Notes: a model not told the origin generated them from the letters alone. DNA of 64,000 bases from Apilactobacillus ozensis DSM 23829 = JCM 17196 (GCF_001435995.1 NZ_AYYQ01000036.1:49129-113128); one strand, 5' to 3'. Shown: positions 34,208 through 43,774, numbered from the stretch's first letter. Program-made: numbers and translations.

Positions 34208-34885
34208 CTAAAATTTATCTTTATATCCATAATTCAATAATAAAATTGCCGAAAGTAAAATTAAAATTGGCAAAACAATCGCATTAATCTGTAGCCATAA
34301 TACTGCTAGACCTGATACAAGTGCCCCTAATGTAAAACTAATTAAGACGAGTGTGGTATCTTTAACTCGTTGGTAAGCTAAGACTTTTTTATAAAAAATT
34401 GAATCAAATGATGCTTCTGCTAATTTTCTTAGGTTCCCTGTCATCATTAAAGGTGTAAAAGATACACCTTTTAATTTGCGAAATTCTTGAAGTTCAGCTG
34501 CCGCGGCCATCGATAAAAACATAATTACTACAATACTCGGAGCAACGTAACTAGCGCCCCACCCAATTAGTAGAAACAAAATTGCATATATCAATATCCA
34601 ACGTTGCCGATGCACTGGTGTTGGCATATCTGCAAAACGATATTGCAATATGCGGACAATAATCGTCCCTATAAAGAAAGCCAAAATAGATAGTACATAG
34701 TGAAAAGCATTTAAAAATTCTAACCGACCTAAATGAATTCCAAATAAAATTAAATTACCTGTTTGTAGACCTGCAAAAACTTGCCCATGTGCTAAGTATG
34801 AGTAAGCATCTAATGAACCAGCGGCCATTGTTAGCAGACTGGCAAATGGTAATCGTTCATGAATTGGGTATTGATTATCCGCCAT
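34208..34885 (-). CDS. DUF1275 (YoaK-like) membrane protein
   Basis: This 225-residue protein has six hydrophobic segments. MAAGSLDAYSYLAHGQVFAGLQTGNLILFG at the N-terminus and VSFTPLMMTGNLRKLAEA in the middle are the two conserved DUF1275 repeats, each with TGN. The function of the family is unknown. AGAAAGAAG lies nine bases before the ATG at 34885; the longer frame is rejected. It is monocistronic. Confidence 0.9.
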   Translation of the reverse strand: MADNQYPIHERLPFASLLTMAAGSLDAYSYLAHGQVFAGLQTGNLILFGIHLGRLEFLNAFHYVLSILAFFIGTIIVRILQYRFADMPTPVHRQRWILIYAILFLLIGWGASYVAPSIVVIMFLSMAAAAELQEFRKLKGVSFTPLMMTGNLRKLAEASFDSIFYKKVLAYQRVKDTTLVLISFTLGALVSGLAVLWLQINAIVLPILILLSAILLLNYGYKDKF

Positions 34886-34950
34886 GTTTAATTCTTCTTT
34901 CTGTGAATAGATTAAATAAATTATATCAAATTTTAAAAACACATAAATAC

Positions 34951-34986
34951 AAAAAAGGACTTCTAAATTTAGAAGTCCTTTTAAAT
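34951..34986. terminator. Intrinsic terminator
   Basis: AAAAAGGACTTCTAAA pairs with TTTAGAAGTCCTTTTA. It ends the minus-strand MFS transcript. Confidence 0.9.
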
Positions 34987-34992
34987 ATTAAT

Positions 34993-36372
34993 TTATTTTT
35001 TATTAATTTTAGTTGAAATAATAGCTAAAAATTGTATGAAACCTAGGATTAGTAAAAATAACAGGGCAAACTTGAAACCAACCGTTGCATTTCCACCACT
35101 ATATGAACTATTAATACTTGTGATAATAGTTGAAATAATAGCCGTTCCAATTGCTCCGGCAAATTGTTGAACAGTAGTTAAAATAGCATTTCCATCTGAA
35201 GTTAGCTCACTTGATAAATATGATAAGCCTTGGGTCATTAGGTTTCCATATGACATACCAATTCCAATCATGACTATTATATAAGCTACTAAGAATATAG
35301 TGTCACTTATGTTAGATGATAATGTGAATAAAACCAACAATGATAAAATAACCATTGCAATACCAGTTAGTATTGGTTTTTTAGCTCCCATCCGGTCTAA
35401 TAAACTTCCAGATATTGGCGACATAATAGCCCCCATGATTGCACCTGGTAATAAAATCAAACCTGCTAAACTAGAACTACTTTTATTAATAATTTGAATG
35501 TAATTTGGCACGATAAATGCTAAACCAAGAATAATTAACTGATTAATAAAGAAAGCTACAGTATATTTAGCGTAAGAAACATTTTTAAGTATATCTACTT
35601 TTAAAATTGGATTTTTAGATTTATTTTGCATTTTAGTGAAAATAATTAATGCTAAAACACCAATTATTATTGGAATAAGTACTTGATAACTAAGCAGTGA
35701 ATTTTCACTAACATTACTGATTCCAATTATTAAACCGGCAAACATCAAAATTATTAGCACAAAACTTCCATAATCAAATTTAACATCATGTAATTCGTTT
35801 TGGAAAGTTTTAGGTATTGAAAAAGAACCTAGCAATAGTGATATGAGTAAAACTGGGATTAACAGGATAAATATATATCGCCACCCTAATGAGTTAACTA
35901 CTAATCCACCAAAAGCTGGTCCTATAGCAGAAGCAGAGGCTGTAATTAGCGATCCCACTCCCATCATAAATCCTAACTTACTTTTCGGTACGTTATCTAA
36001 AATAATATTAAACATTAACGGAAGCGCTATTCCAGTTCCAATTCCTTGAACAAATCTACCTAACAATAATATAAAAAAGTTAGGTGAAAAGGCATTCAGA
36101 ATTAACCCAATTACGAATATTACATTAGAAAACAAAAATAAGTTATAAGTTTTAAACTTATTTTTCAAAAATCTAGATAGTGGGATTATTGTCGATAAAA
36201 CCAATAAATAAAGAGTTGTAATCCATTGAACCGTTCCTAAACCAACGTTGAACTCCGACATTAAAGTTGGAAACGTTATATTCATGGAGGTCTCAACAGT
36301 CACACCTCCAAAGGTCATGACTCCGACCGATAATACAGCAAATAAAACATTAATTGATAATTTATTTTTCAT
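34993..36372 (-). CDS. MFS multidrug transporter, DHA2 family
   Basis: This 459-residue transporter has about 14 hydrophobic segments. VETSMNITFPTLMSEF (motif D1-like), PLSRFLKNKFKTYN (weak motif A), RFVQGIGTGIALPL (motif B) and ASAIGPAFGGLV (motif C) support a DHA2 exporter. The ATG overlaps the stop of a three-codon upstream frame (ATG ATT ATT TAA) that carries the strong AGGAGAAG site, so translation may be by re-initiation. No regulator is adjacent. Confidence 0.9.
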   Translation of the reverse strand: MKNKLSINVLFAVLSVGVMTFGGVTVETSMNITFPTLMSEFNVGLGTVQWITTLYLLVLSTIIPLSRFLKNKFKTYNLFLFSNVIFVIGLILNAFSPNFFILLLGRFVQGIGTGIALPLMFNIILDNVPKSKLGFMMGVGSLITASASAIGPAFGGLVVNSLGWRYIFILLIPVLLISLLLGSFSIPKTFQNELHDVKFDYGSFVLIILMFAGLIIGISNVSENSLLSYQVLIPIIIGVLALIIFTKMQNKSKNPILKVDILKNVSYAKYTVAFFINQLIILGLAFIVPNYIQIINKSSSSLAGLILLPGAIMGAIMSPISGSLLDRMGAKKPILTGIAMVILSLLVLFTLSSNISDTIFLVAYIIVMIGIGMSYGNLMTQGLSYLSSELTSDGNAILTTVQQFAGAIGTAIISTIITSINSSYSGGNATVGFKFALLFLLILGFIQFLAIISTKINKK

Positions 36373-36383
36373 TAAATAATCAT
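36372..36383 (-). promoter_or_regulatory. Three-codon upstream frame coupled to the MFS start
   Basis: ATG ATT ATT TAA begins eight to nine bases after a strong AGGAGAAG ribosome site, and its TAA overlaps the MFS ATG (TAATG). The MFS ATG itself lies about 20 bases from that site, so coupled re-initiation may set its translation. Confidence 0.5.
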
Positions 36384-36562
36384 TATATTTCTTCTCCTAT
36401 AATTTTTTTACGTCAAAGACGCAAAGTATTTCGAATTATAAAACATGAAAAAAATTATTGCAAGCATAAATTATTAAAAGAATAAACTAATATGTTAATA
36501 TACCGGATTTTTTATATTATAATAAGAACTGTTCAAATATAATTAAAAAGGAGTGTATCTTC

Positions 36563-37168
36563 ATGAGTGAAGAAAAAGATAAAAATATTTTTTCTCGTAA
36601 AATAACCGAGGAAGGTATGAAAATTCCATTTACTAAAATGTATTTGGTGAATACCCAAAAAATTGGTAAACGTTTTATTAACGAAGATAAGTACAATCGT
36701 CTTAGTAACCGTTTTTTAAAGCTATATGAATTTTTTATTAAAGCCGAAAAGGGTAATAACGAAGAACTTGACGAAAAATATGATAGTTATGGAAACGATG
36801 ACTTATACGTAAGTCCTAATGACTTTAGTACCTTTGTTAAATCTCAAAATTTAAATTCTAATGATATTGATGATTTAATCGCTGAAGCTAATGAATTAAA
36901 TCAATCTGTCGCTGACGACGGAAGTAATATTTCTGGAATGGCTCAATTGTTTGCTCTTATTATTGGAATTGTTATTGGAGCTGGTTTCATAAATTTAATT
37001 ACTTCACGTCCAATGCTAACCTTACTTTTAGTAGTTATTTTATTAGCAATTGGCGCTTTAGTTGGCTATGCGCAAAAGAATTTACATAACTACTTCATAC
37101 CTAAAAAAGATGACTTTTACACTTTTAAGAAGTACTTACGTAATACTAAAAATAGTATGGAACAATAA
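36563..37168 (+). CDS. Membrane protein with cytosolic N-terminal domain
   Basis: This 201-residue protein has a charged N-terminal part (residues 1-125), two hydrophobic helices (about 127-145 and 150-168) and a basic tail. AAAAAGGAG lies about 10 bases before the ATG. No family is recognised. It is monocistronic with a terminator behind it. Confidence 0.55.
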   Translation: MSEEKDKNIFSRKITEEGMKIPFTKMYLVNTQKIGKRFINEDKYNRLSNRFLKLYEFFIKAEKGNNEELDEKYDSYGNDDLYVSPNDFSTFVKSQNLNSNDIDDLIAEANELNQSVADDGSNISGMAQLFALIIGIVIGAGFINLITSRPMLTLLLVVILLAIGALVGYAQKNLHNYFIPKKDDFYTFKKYLRNTKNSMEQ

Positions 37169-37177
37169 TTTTAAATT

Positions 37178-37213
37178 TGAAGTAGGTAGCTAAATTGCTA
37201 TCTACTTTTTTAA
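37178..37213 (+). terminator. Intrinsic terminator
   Basis: AAGTAGGTAGC pairs with GCTATCTACTT around a short loop, followed by a T-run. Confidence 0.88.
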
Positions 37214-37231
37214 ATAAAACTGGAGTTTTTT

Positions 37232-37609
37232 ATGAATAATATTTGGCAATCAATGTATCAAACAGCAACTACGTGCAATGAACCGCGTGAAATTTCAAAA
37301 ACTATATACACAGGTAGTGTAGCTGCTTGTATCGCAACTGCTGACAATCATTTATATACTGGAATTTCTATTGATACCGCTTGTTCCATTGGCTTTTGTG
37401 CTGAAAGAAACGCTATTGGATCAATGCTTACAGATGGTCAAAACAAACTTACTAAAGTTTTAGCAGTAAAAGACGGTCAAGTAATAATGCCTTGTGGCGT
37501 ATGCCGAGAACTAATGATGCAGATTGACCCCAATATTAAAGTATTGACTAGTATCAATCCCCTTAAAACAGTTGCTTTAAATAAATTGATGCCTAATTAT
37601 TGGATGTAA
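37232..37609 (+). CDS. Cytidine deaminase-family protein
   Basis: This 125-residue protein has the zinc-dependent deaminase motifs CAERNAIG (Cys51 and Glu53 region) and PCGVCRELM (two cysteines near residues 88 and 91). This C/PCxxC pattern, rather than HxE, matches cytidine deaminase and the related blasticidin S deaminases. It deaminates cytidine or a near relative, in pyrimidine salvage. GGAG lies seven bases before the ATG. Confidence 0.9.
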   Translation: MNNIWQSMYQTATTCNEPREISKTIYTGSVAACIATADNHLYTGISIDTACSIGFCAERNAIGSMLTDGQNKLTKVLAVKDGQVIMPCGVCRELMMQIDPNIKVLTSINPLKTVALNKLMPNYWM

Positions 37610-37622
37610 ACTATATATGCAA

Positions 37623-37700
37623 TGTATACAAAGTATATTATATTTACTTGTATTCTAAATATACAAAATATGCAAAATTTACTTATATAATATGTATACA
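37623..37700. repeat. GTATAC repeat cluster A
   Basis: GTATAC (37624-37629), AAA, GTATAT (37633-37638), further ATACAAAATATGC-type sequence and a second GTATAC (37694-37699) fill the gap between the deaminase and aroK. Similar clusters flank the first ParA cassette and occur at 59.47 kb. Confidence 0.5.
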
Positions 37701-37705
37701 TAAAA

Positions 37706-37745
37706 ATAACCGTTAAAATCAAAATATTATAACGGCTATTTTTTA
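37706..37745. terminator. Intrinsic terminator of the aro operon
   Basis: AATAACCGTTA pairs with TAACGGCTATT around a loop, with A-run and T-run outside. It ends the shikimate operon on the minus strand. Confidence 0.8.
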
Positions 37746-38245
37746 TTTAAAATTTTAATAATATGTTCAACAACTTGCTGTTTATTTAAATTATCAACCT
37801 TAATTACATAATCAGCTAACTTATTGTAAATTGAATGACGTTGATTTTTTAATTCAATTAAACCACTATATCCTAATTCTTCGACTAGTGGACGGTCATT
37901 AACTTTATCTTTTTGAATTCGATTTTCAATCACTGCATCAGACGCGTCCAAATAAAATGTTGGGCAATGACTTTTCTGAATTGTTTTAAATCCTTCAGCA
38001 TTGATAGGAGTTCCACCACCAGTCGATAAAACACCATCTAAATGTATAACTTTATTTAAATTTTCATTTTCCAATTTTCTGAACTGATTCTCACCGTACT
38101 GATTAAAATATTTAGAAATTGGCATTTTAATAGTATCTTCAATTACTTTATCTAAATCATAGGTCTTCAAATTAGTTTGTTCTGATAATAATTGGGCTGT
38201 CGAACTTTTACCGCTCCCCATAAATCCAATTAAGATTGCTTGCAT
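37736..38245 (-). CDS. aroK: Shikimate kinase
   Basis: This 169-residue P-loop kinase phosphorylates shikimate. GFMGSGKSSTA (residues 7-17) is the Walker A loop, DLDKVIE binds shikimate, LSTGGGTP (about residues 74-81) is the conserved glycine loop and NDRPL the lid. It is the last gene of the operon, three bases after tyrA. Confidence 0.95.
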   Translation of the reverse strand: MQAILIGFMGSGKSSTAQLLSEQTNLKTYDLDKVIEDTIKMPISKYFNQYGENQFRKLENENLNKVIHLDGVLSTGGGTPINAEGFKTIQKSHCPTFYLDASDAVIENRIQKDKVNDRPLVEELGYSGLIELKNQRHSIYNKLADYVIKVDNLNKQQVVEHIIKILNKK

Positions 38246-38248
38246 TTG

Positions 38249-39097
38249 TTATCCCTCCATTTCTGTACGTGCTTTATTAGCTCGTTCAATCATTGAAAAT
38301 ATTGCATCTTTATCTTTTTCTTCCATAAAATGCTTAAAGTCCTGCAAATTCTTTTCATAAATATTTAGTTGCTCTAAAATTTTAGAAGAGTTATTTAAAA
38401 TTACATCCGTCCACATTTGAGCATCTCCCATAGCAATTCGAGTAGTATCGTATAATCCACCACCTGCTAAAGTTAAATCCACTCCTAATAATTTAGCTTC
38501 TTGGCTAACACTATCCATAAAATTAAAAATTAATGCATGCGGTAAGTGACTTACTAAACTTACAAAATCATCATGTTTACTAGCAGGCATATTTTTAAAT
38601 ATTACATTCGCTGGTCGCATTAATGCTTTAAACATATCTATTTGATTTTCAGTAGCGTTTTGGTTAACTAAAAAGTAATAATGCTTTTTAAATAAGTTAA
38701 TATCACTAAACTGACTGCCACTTAAATGTGAACCTGACATTGGATGACCACCTAAAAATTTAATCTTTGGATTAGTTAATTTTTCTGCCATTTTTAAAAT
38801 GCTAGCTTTACTACTACCTACATCAGTAACTAAAACTGAGTGGTCAAACTTAATTTTGTTAAGTTCATTAAGGTTTTGCTTAATCACATTCACCGAAGCA
38901 GCTAATATAATTATGTCCGCTGACTTTGCGCCTTGTACAAAGTTATCAATATATCTAACTATATTTTGTTTTTGTAGATAATCGATGTTTTGCTTATCAA
39001 TATCAAAAGCAGTAATTTGAGTGTCTACTCTACTTTTTGCAATAATTTTTGCAATTGAACCACCAATTAAACCTAATCCGCTAATGAAAACATTCAT
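38249..39097 (-). CDS. tyrA: Prephenate dehydrogenase
   Basis: This 282-residue enzyme oxidises prephenate to 4-hydroxyphenylpyruvate for tyrosine. GLGLIGGSIAK (residues 7-17) binds NAD, FLGGHPMSGSH (about 113-123) holds the active-site histidine region, and SLVSHLPHAL is typical of TyrA. No ACT domain is present, so feedback control may rest on the leader attenuator. It is four bases after aroA. Confidence 0.94.
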   Translation of the reverse strand: MNVFISGLGLIGGSIAKIIAKSRVDTQITAFDIDKQNIDYLQKQNIVRYIDNFVQGAKSADIIILAASVNVIKQNLNELNKIKFDHSVLVTDVGSSKASILKMAEKLTNPKIKFLGGHPMSGSHLSGSQFSDINLFKKHYYFLVNQNATENQIDMFKALMRPANVIFKNMPASKHDDFVSLVSHLPHALIFNFMDSVSQEAKLLGVDLTLAGGGLYDTTRIAMGDAQMWTDVILNNSSKILEQLNIYEKNLQDFKHFMEEKDKDAIFSMIERANKARTEMEG

Positions 39098-39101
39098 ACA
39101 A

Positions 39102-40364
39102 TTAACTCCTTAATGATTTTAAATCTTGAAAAAAGTTAGGATAAGATATATCCACACAATCCGCATTTTCAATAAAAATATCACTATTAAATAACTGACT
39201 GGCAATTTTAAGGGTCATTGCAATTCGATGATCATTATGACTATCTAAATGACTATTTTGTAATTGCCAATTACGGTTTCCATGAATTAAAAAGCCATCA
39301 TCTAATTCTTTAATATTAATTCCCAATTTTTTAAATTCTTCAACAACCGTTTTGATTCGGTCTGACTCTTTAAACCTTAATTCTTTTAAATAATGTAACT
39401 CGCTAATTCCATCTGCTCGGGCAGCTAACAATGCCAGTAGTGGCGCTTCATCAATTAATGCTGGAACTTCTTCTTTATTTAAGCTAATTGGATTTAATTG
39501 TGCCGACTTAACCACTAAATCAGCAGTTGGTTCAACGGTGTCTTTAAAATTAATAATCTGGATGTTAGCCCCCATTCGTTGCATCACTTTAACTAATCCC
39601 ATGCGAGTAGGGTTCAAGCCTACTGATTTAATGATTAAATTAGAGTTAGGTATTATCGTAGCCGCAACCATCCAAAATGCAGCTGAGGAAATATCACCTG
39701 GCACGATCAATGTTTGAGCTTTAATATCACAATGTGGAGTTATGATGATTGAATTGTCTATTTTTTGAATACTTTTAGGACTGAATAACTTTAGCATCCG
39801 TTCGGTATGGTCACGTGATAGGGTTGGTTCGATAATAGTAGTTTTATTTTTAGCATTTAAAGCTGCTAAAATAATCGCACTTTTAACTTGAGCGCTAGGA
39901 ATTGGCAATTCATAATTAATACCATTTAATTGTTTTCCATTAACATCAACTGGTAAAGTTCCGGTCTCACTAGTTTGAATGTCAGCATTCATTAATCGCA
40001 GTGGTTCAGCTACACGTGACATTGGACGCCTAGATAATGATTCATCACCAACTAAATTTGCTTTAAATGGTTGGGAGGACAATAAGCCCATTATTAATCG
40101 AGTTGTTGTTCCAGAATTACCCATATTTAAAGTATTGATAGGTTTACTCAAGTGTCCATTACCATGAATAACAACTTGATTTTCATGTTTTTCAATTTTA
40201 ACCCCCATCGCTTGAAATGCTTTAATAGTGGTCTGACAATCCGCAGAATTTAAAAAATTGTTAACAGTTGTTACTCCATTGCTCATTGCTCCAAAAATAA
40301 TGCTACGATGTGAAATGCTCTTATCACCTGGTACCGTAATTATTCCGTTTATGCCCATTGCCAT
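39102..40364 (-). CDS. aroA: EPSP synthase (3-phosphoshikimate 1-carboxyvinyltransferase)
   Basis: This 420-residue enzyme joins shikimate-3-phosphate and PEP. GDKSISHRSIIFGAM (residues 13-27), MGNSGTTTRLIMGLL (about 81-95), SRDHTERML and ELRFKESDRI (about 327-336) are the family's substrate loops, all intact. It lies 16 bp after aroC in the operon. Confidence 0.96.
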   Translation of the reverse strand: MAMGINGIITVPGDKSISHRSIIFGAMSNGVTTVNNFLNSADCQTTIKAFQAMGVKIEKHENQVVIHGNGHLSKPINTLNMGNSGTTTRLIMGLLSSQPFKANLVGDESLSRRPMSRVAEPLRLMNADIQTSETGTLPVDVNGKQLNGINYELPIPSAQVKSAIILAALNAKNKTTIIEPTLSRDHTERMLKLFSPKSIQKIDNSIIITPHCDIKAQTLIVPGDISSAAFWMVAATIIPNSNLIIKSVGLNPTRMGLVKVMQRMGANIQIINFKDTVEPTADLVVKSAQLNPISLNKEEVPALIDEAPLLALLAARADGISELHYLKELRFKESDRIKTVVEEFKKLGINIKELDDGFLIHGNRNWQLQNSHLDSHNDHRIAMTLKIASQLFNSDIFIENADCVDISYPNFFQDLKSLRS

Positions 40365-40380
40365 GTTTAAAACCTCTTTT

Positions 40381-41547
40381 CTAAAATGCTTTAATTTCTG
40401 CTCGGTAGTTATCTATCTGTGTTTTTAATCGATTAATATTACTACCATCGAAAGTATCTGTAATTATTTTTGCTAATTCAATAGCGACTACGCTTTCAAT
40501 CACAATGGATGCCGGTACGATTGCTGTGGTATCAGACCTTTCAACATTAGCCTTCATCGTTTCTTTAGTGTTAATGTCTGTACTTTGTAAGGCTTTGTAT
40601 AAAGTTGGAATTGGTTTCATGGCAGCTTTAATAATTAAAGGCATTCCATTGGTCATTCCACCTTCAAAACCACCTAAATGGTCAGAGTTACGGCCAAAGC
40701 CAGCATTTTGATGCCAATTAATTTCATCCATGACCTTACTGCCAGGATTATTGGCATCTTGAAAACCATCACCAATCTCAACACCCTTCATAGCGTTAAC
40801 GCCCATTACAGCTGCCGCTAATTTAGCATCTAATTTGGTATCCCAACTAACGTAGCTGCCTAGACCGGCTGGCACATTGTTAGCAACTACGCGAATTACA
40901 CCACCTAAAGTGTCACCAGCTCGCTTAGTGTCGTCAATTAGTTCATAGATTGCTGACACATTTGATTCATCAAAAATTCTTAAATCATTTTTTTCCACTT
41001 TATTAACGATTTCTTGAACATTAACTGAATTTTCCTTATCAGCCTTAATTCCTCCAATCGATTCAACATAGCCCACTAAAGAAATATCTAACTGGGACAA
41101 CAGCTGTTTACATATATTTCCAATCGCAACACGCATAGCTGTTTCACGAGCTGATGAGCGTTCCAACACATTTCTCAAATCATGGTGTCCGTATTTCATA
41201 CCGCCCACTAAATCTGCATGTCCTGGACGCGGACGGGTTACTTTACGCAGTGTGTTTTGTGCATTTTCAGGTTCAGTCGGACTCATAATTGACGACCAGT
41301 GTGCGTGGTCACGATTTTTAATCGTTAAGGCAATGGGAGAACCTAGTGTTTTTTGATGTCTTACGCCACCAGTAATAATCACTTGATCATGTTCAATTTT
41401 TTGACGATTGCCACGACCGTAGCCGCCCTGTCTTTTTGCTAAAGCCCTATTAATTTCATCTATATCAATGTGTAGACCTGCCGGAATGTCAGTTAAAATT
41501 CCACTTAATTCGGGTCCATGTGATTCACCTGCAGTTAAAAAATTCAT
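40381..41547 (-). CDS. aroC: Chorismate synthase
   Basis: This 388-residue FMN enzyme converts EPSP to chorismate. TAGESHGPELSGIL at the start, KRQGGYGRGNRQKIE (about 38-52), RPGHADLVGGMKYGHHDLRNVLERSSARETA (about 106-136) are the three signature regions. Full length. It follows the MFS/chorismate mutase fusion by five bases, so the enzyme that makes chorismate and the domain that uses it are adjacent. Confidence 0.96.
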   Translation of the reverse strand: MNFLTAGESHGPELSGILTDIPAGLHIDIDEINRALAKRQGGYGRGNRQKIEHDQVIITGGVRHQKTLGSPIALTIKNRDHAHWSSIMSPTEPENAQNTLRKVTRPRPGHADLVGGMKYGHHDLRNVLERSSARETAMRVAIGNICKQLLSQLDISLVGYVESIGGIKADKENSVNVQEIVNKVEKNDLRIFDESNVSAIYELIDDTKRAGDTLGGVIRVVANNVPAGLGSYVSWDTKLDAKLAAAVMGVNAMKGVEIGDGFQDANNPGSKVMDEINWHQNAGFGRNSDHLGGFEGGMTNGMPLIIKAAMKPIPTLYKALQSTDINTKETMKANVERSDTTAIVPASIVIESVVAIELAKIITDTFDGSNINRLKTQIDNYRAEIKAF

Positions 41548-41552
41548 ATTAT

Positions 41553-43001
41553 CTACTCCTTGTTCATCGTCTTTAATAGTTCTTGGTATTTCTTAGAATT
41601 ATCCATGATATTTTGGAAAATATTTTGATTAAAACCTTTAATTTCACTTTTATTCGTCATTTCATTAATTCGTTTTAAGACTACATTTTCTCTACTTTGA
41701 TCCTTAGTCGCAATATTTTGTTGCTTTTTAGCAGCGTAAACATCTTCTACCACTTTGAAACGTTTTTCCAAAAGTCTAACTATTTTAGAATCAATATTAT
41801 TAATCTTATTACGTGATTTTTCTAAATCATTATTTTGCGGAACTGTTTCGAAAATAACAATTGCTGAAATTAATCCCACAATCGCCACAATAATATCTCC
41901 ATTAACAATTTGTGGTGAACCGAATTTTGCCAGCAACCCAGTAATAATCGGTACCGTAAATGAAGCAATACTTCCAAAAATGAAGTATAATCCGGTAAAA
42001 ATTCCCTTATGCTTTGGGAAAATATTAAGTAAAATATTCAAAGCAATTTGCATAGCTCCACCTGATGCACTAAAGCCAAACAAGAAAGCAAATATCATTG
42101 AAACTAAAGTAATACGACTAAATGCAATAGTAGCAATGGATATAGTTGCTAGCATATTCATACCCAATAACCAATGGTTTCGCAAATTGAACTTTTTCAT
42201 CAATACAAAACTACTAAGCACTCCGGTAATCGATCCAATACTGTATAGTGATAATAAAAAATGTGCTGACCAATCATTAAATCCAATACTGTTAGCAAAA
42301 ATGGTTATCCACTGGGTAAACCAAATCATAACTGCCATAGAAGTGTACCCGTATACTAATAATGCTGAAGTTGCCATTATCTTACTTTTACCGTTTAAAT
42401 TCAATTGCGATTTAAGATTGCTATTTGCGTTAACTGATGCATGTGGAAATTTAATGGTCATTAAGTTTAATAAATTAAGTACCAAGATAATAGCTGGAAA
42501 AATAAATGATAAGCCAAACCACATTTGATTATCTTTTAGGAAAATAACCATTAATGGTAATATAAATTCTCCAATAGAGATAAAGGCCTTAATCAAGATG
42601 TTATTAGAACTGCTTTTCGCGTTAAATTCCGTAAATAATGGGTAGGTGGCTGAATCTAGCGCCGAATTAGATATACCCGCTACAATTGATAGTAAGTAGG
42701 CTAAGAAAATTTGATGATTAAAAGGAGTTGCAATGAAGAAAATTAGGTAAGACAACATTCCAATTATTAATGTAGTCTTTCGACCAAATCGATCTGAAAT
42801 GGCCCCCATGATTAAGTATGCTAATAATCGGCCAATTCCAATTCCCGATAAAACAAATGATGCTGTTGCTAAATTACTATGCCAGTTGGCAGATAGTTCT
42901 ATTAAATTTTGTGTCAAAATAATTAAGGCAAACCCATGCACTAAGTAATTCATGAATAACCCTATTTTTAAACGACTCTGCATTTTTTCCATACATATCA
43001 C
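41553..43001 (-). CDS. MFS transporter fused to an AroQ chorismate mutase domain
   Basis: This 482-residue protein has about 12 membrane segments (residues 1-385), with motif A-like MGAISDRFGRKTTL near residue 66, and then a ~90-residue AroQ domain (390-482). Aligned with the E. coli P-protein mutase, R397, R414, K425, D434, R437, E438, S469 and Q473 match R11, R28, K39, D48, R51, E52, S84 and Q88, so the active site appears complete. It should convert chorismate to prephenate on the cytosolic face of the membrane. The transported compound is unknown; shikimate-pathway acids are an inference from the operon. The frame is continuous with no stop between domains. Confidence 0.88.
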   Translation of the reverse strand: MICMEKMQSRLKIGLFMNYLVHGFALIILTQNLIELSANWHSNLATASFVLSGIGIGRLLAYLIMGAISDRFGRKTTLIIGMLSYLIFFIATPFNHQIFLAYLLSIVAGISNSALDSATYPLFTEFNAKSSSNNILIKAFISIGEFILPLMVIFLKDNQMWFGLSFIFPAIILVLNLLNLMTIKFPHASVNANSNLKSQLNLNGKSKIMATSALLVYGYTSMAVMIWFTQWITIFANSIGFNDWSAHFLLSLYSIGSITGVLSSFVLMKKFNLRNHWLLGMNMLATISIATIAFSRITLVSMIFAFLFGFSASGGAMQIALNILLNIFPKHKGIFTGLYFIFGSIASFTVPIITGLLAKFGSPQIVNGDIIVAIVGLISAIVIFETVPQNNDLEKSRNKINNIDSKIVRLLEKRFKVVEDVYAAKKQQNIATKDQSRENVVLKRINEMTNKSEIKGFNQNIFQNIMDNSKKYQELLKTMNKE

Positions 43002-43015
43002 ATCCTAACTATTTA

Positions 43016-43774
43016 CTATTGAATGGTTTTTAAAATGTTCTTTAGATTTTTTACACATATTTGACCAGGTGCTGATTCGTTATGCTGACTTAAGCTACCA
43101 AAGGTAAGGACCGAACCGCTAGTGTTACCACTAATGCGACTTGTTTTTCCTAACGCTCCCATAGACATCGTAATTATTGGCTCATCGTAACTATCAGCAA
43201 TATTTCTTGTAATTGTCATTAGTCTTAAGACGTCTTGGCTATTAGTTGGCATAAATGCTAACTTAAATATGTCTGCACTAACTGCTTGCATGTTAGCAAT
43301 TTTATTCAAGATAAAATCATTATCCGGAGTTATGCGAAAATCATGTAAGCTACCTAATGCTAATTTTTGATTAGCATGTAATTGCTGAATAACTTTACTA
43401 ATTAATTTAGTATCATGATTAATTTCTATATCTAAAATATCAAGACTATTATCTTGTGATAGCTTACTCAGCAGTTTTAAGTATTGCTGCTCTGATAAAT
43501 GATAATTGCCACCCTCGGCAATACTTCTAAAAGTGCATATTAGAGGAATCGATTTAGTTAGTTGACGAATCTTAGATAAGATAGAATGTAAGTATTCATA
43601 ATTGGGGATGCAACTTAAATAGTCAATTCGCCATTCAACTACGTCTGGTGCTAACTTCATAATTTGATTAACTTGCGATATAATTTGCAGCTTATCTTTG
43701 CCAGTTATTGATACAGCAATCTTAGGAATTCCTGAACCTAATAGTGTATTGTTAATTTTAATTGGCTTCGTCAT
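43016..43774 (-). CDS. aroD: 3-Dehydroquinate dehydratase, type I
   Basis: This 252-residue Schiff-base enzyme dehydrates 3-dehydroquinate to 3-dehydroshikimate. VVEWRIDYL (about 39-47), LGSLHDFRITP with the catalytic histidine (about 142) and ADIFKLAFMP with the Schiff-base lysine (about 170) are present, then TMSMGALGKTSRI near the C-terminus. Its start overlaps the aroE stop by 17 bp; it precedes the MFS fusion by 14 bp. Confidence 0.94.
   Translation of the reverse strand: MTKPIKINNTLLGSGIPKIAVSITGKDKLQIISQVNQIMKLAPDVVEWRIDYLSCIPNYEYLHSILSKIRQLTKSIPLICTFRSIAEGGNYHLSEQQYLKLLSKLSQDNSLDILDIEINHDTKLISKVIQQLHANQKLALGSLHDFRITPDNDFILNKIANMQAVSADIFKLAFMPTNSQDVLRLMTITRNIADSYDEPIITMSMGALGKTSRISGNTSGSVLTFGSLSQHNESAPGQICVKNLKNILKTIQ

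Noticed and set aside
41755-42528. Long plus-strand frame of 257 codons inside the MFS/mutase gene
   Set aside because: It is a shadow of the AT-rich transporter gene on the other strand, with no ribosome site or family signal.
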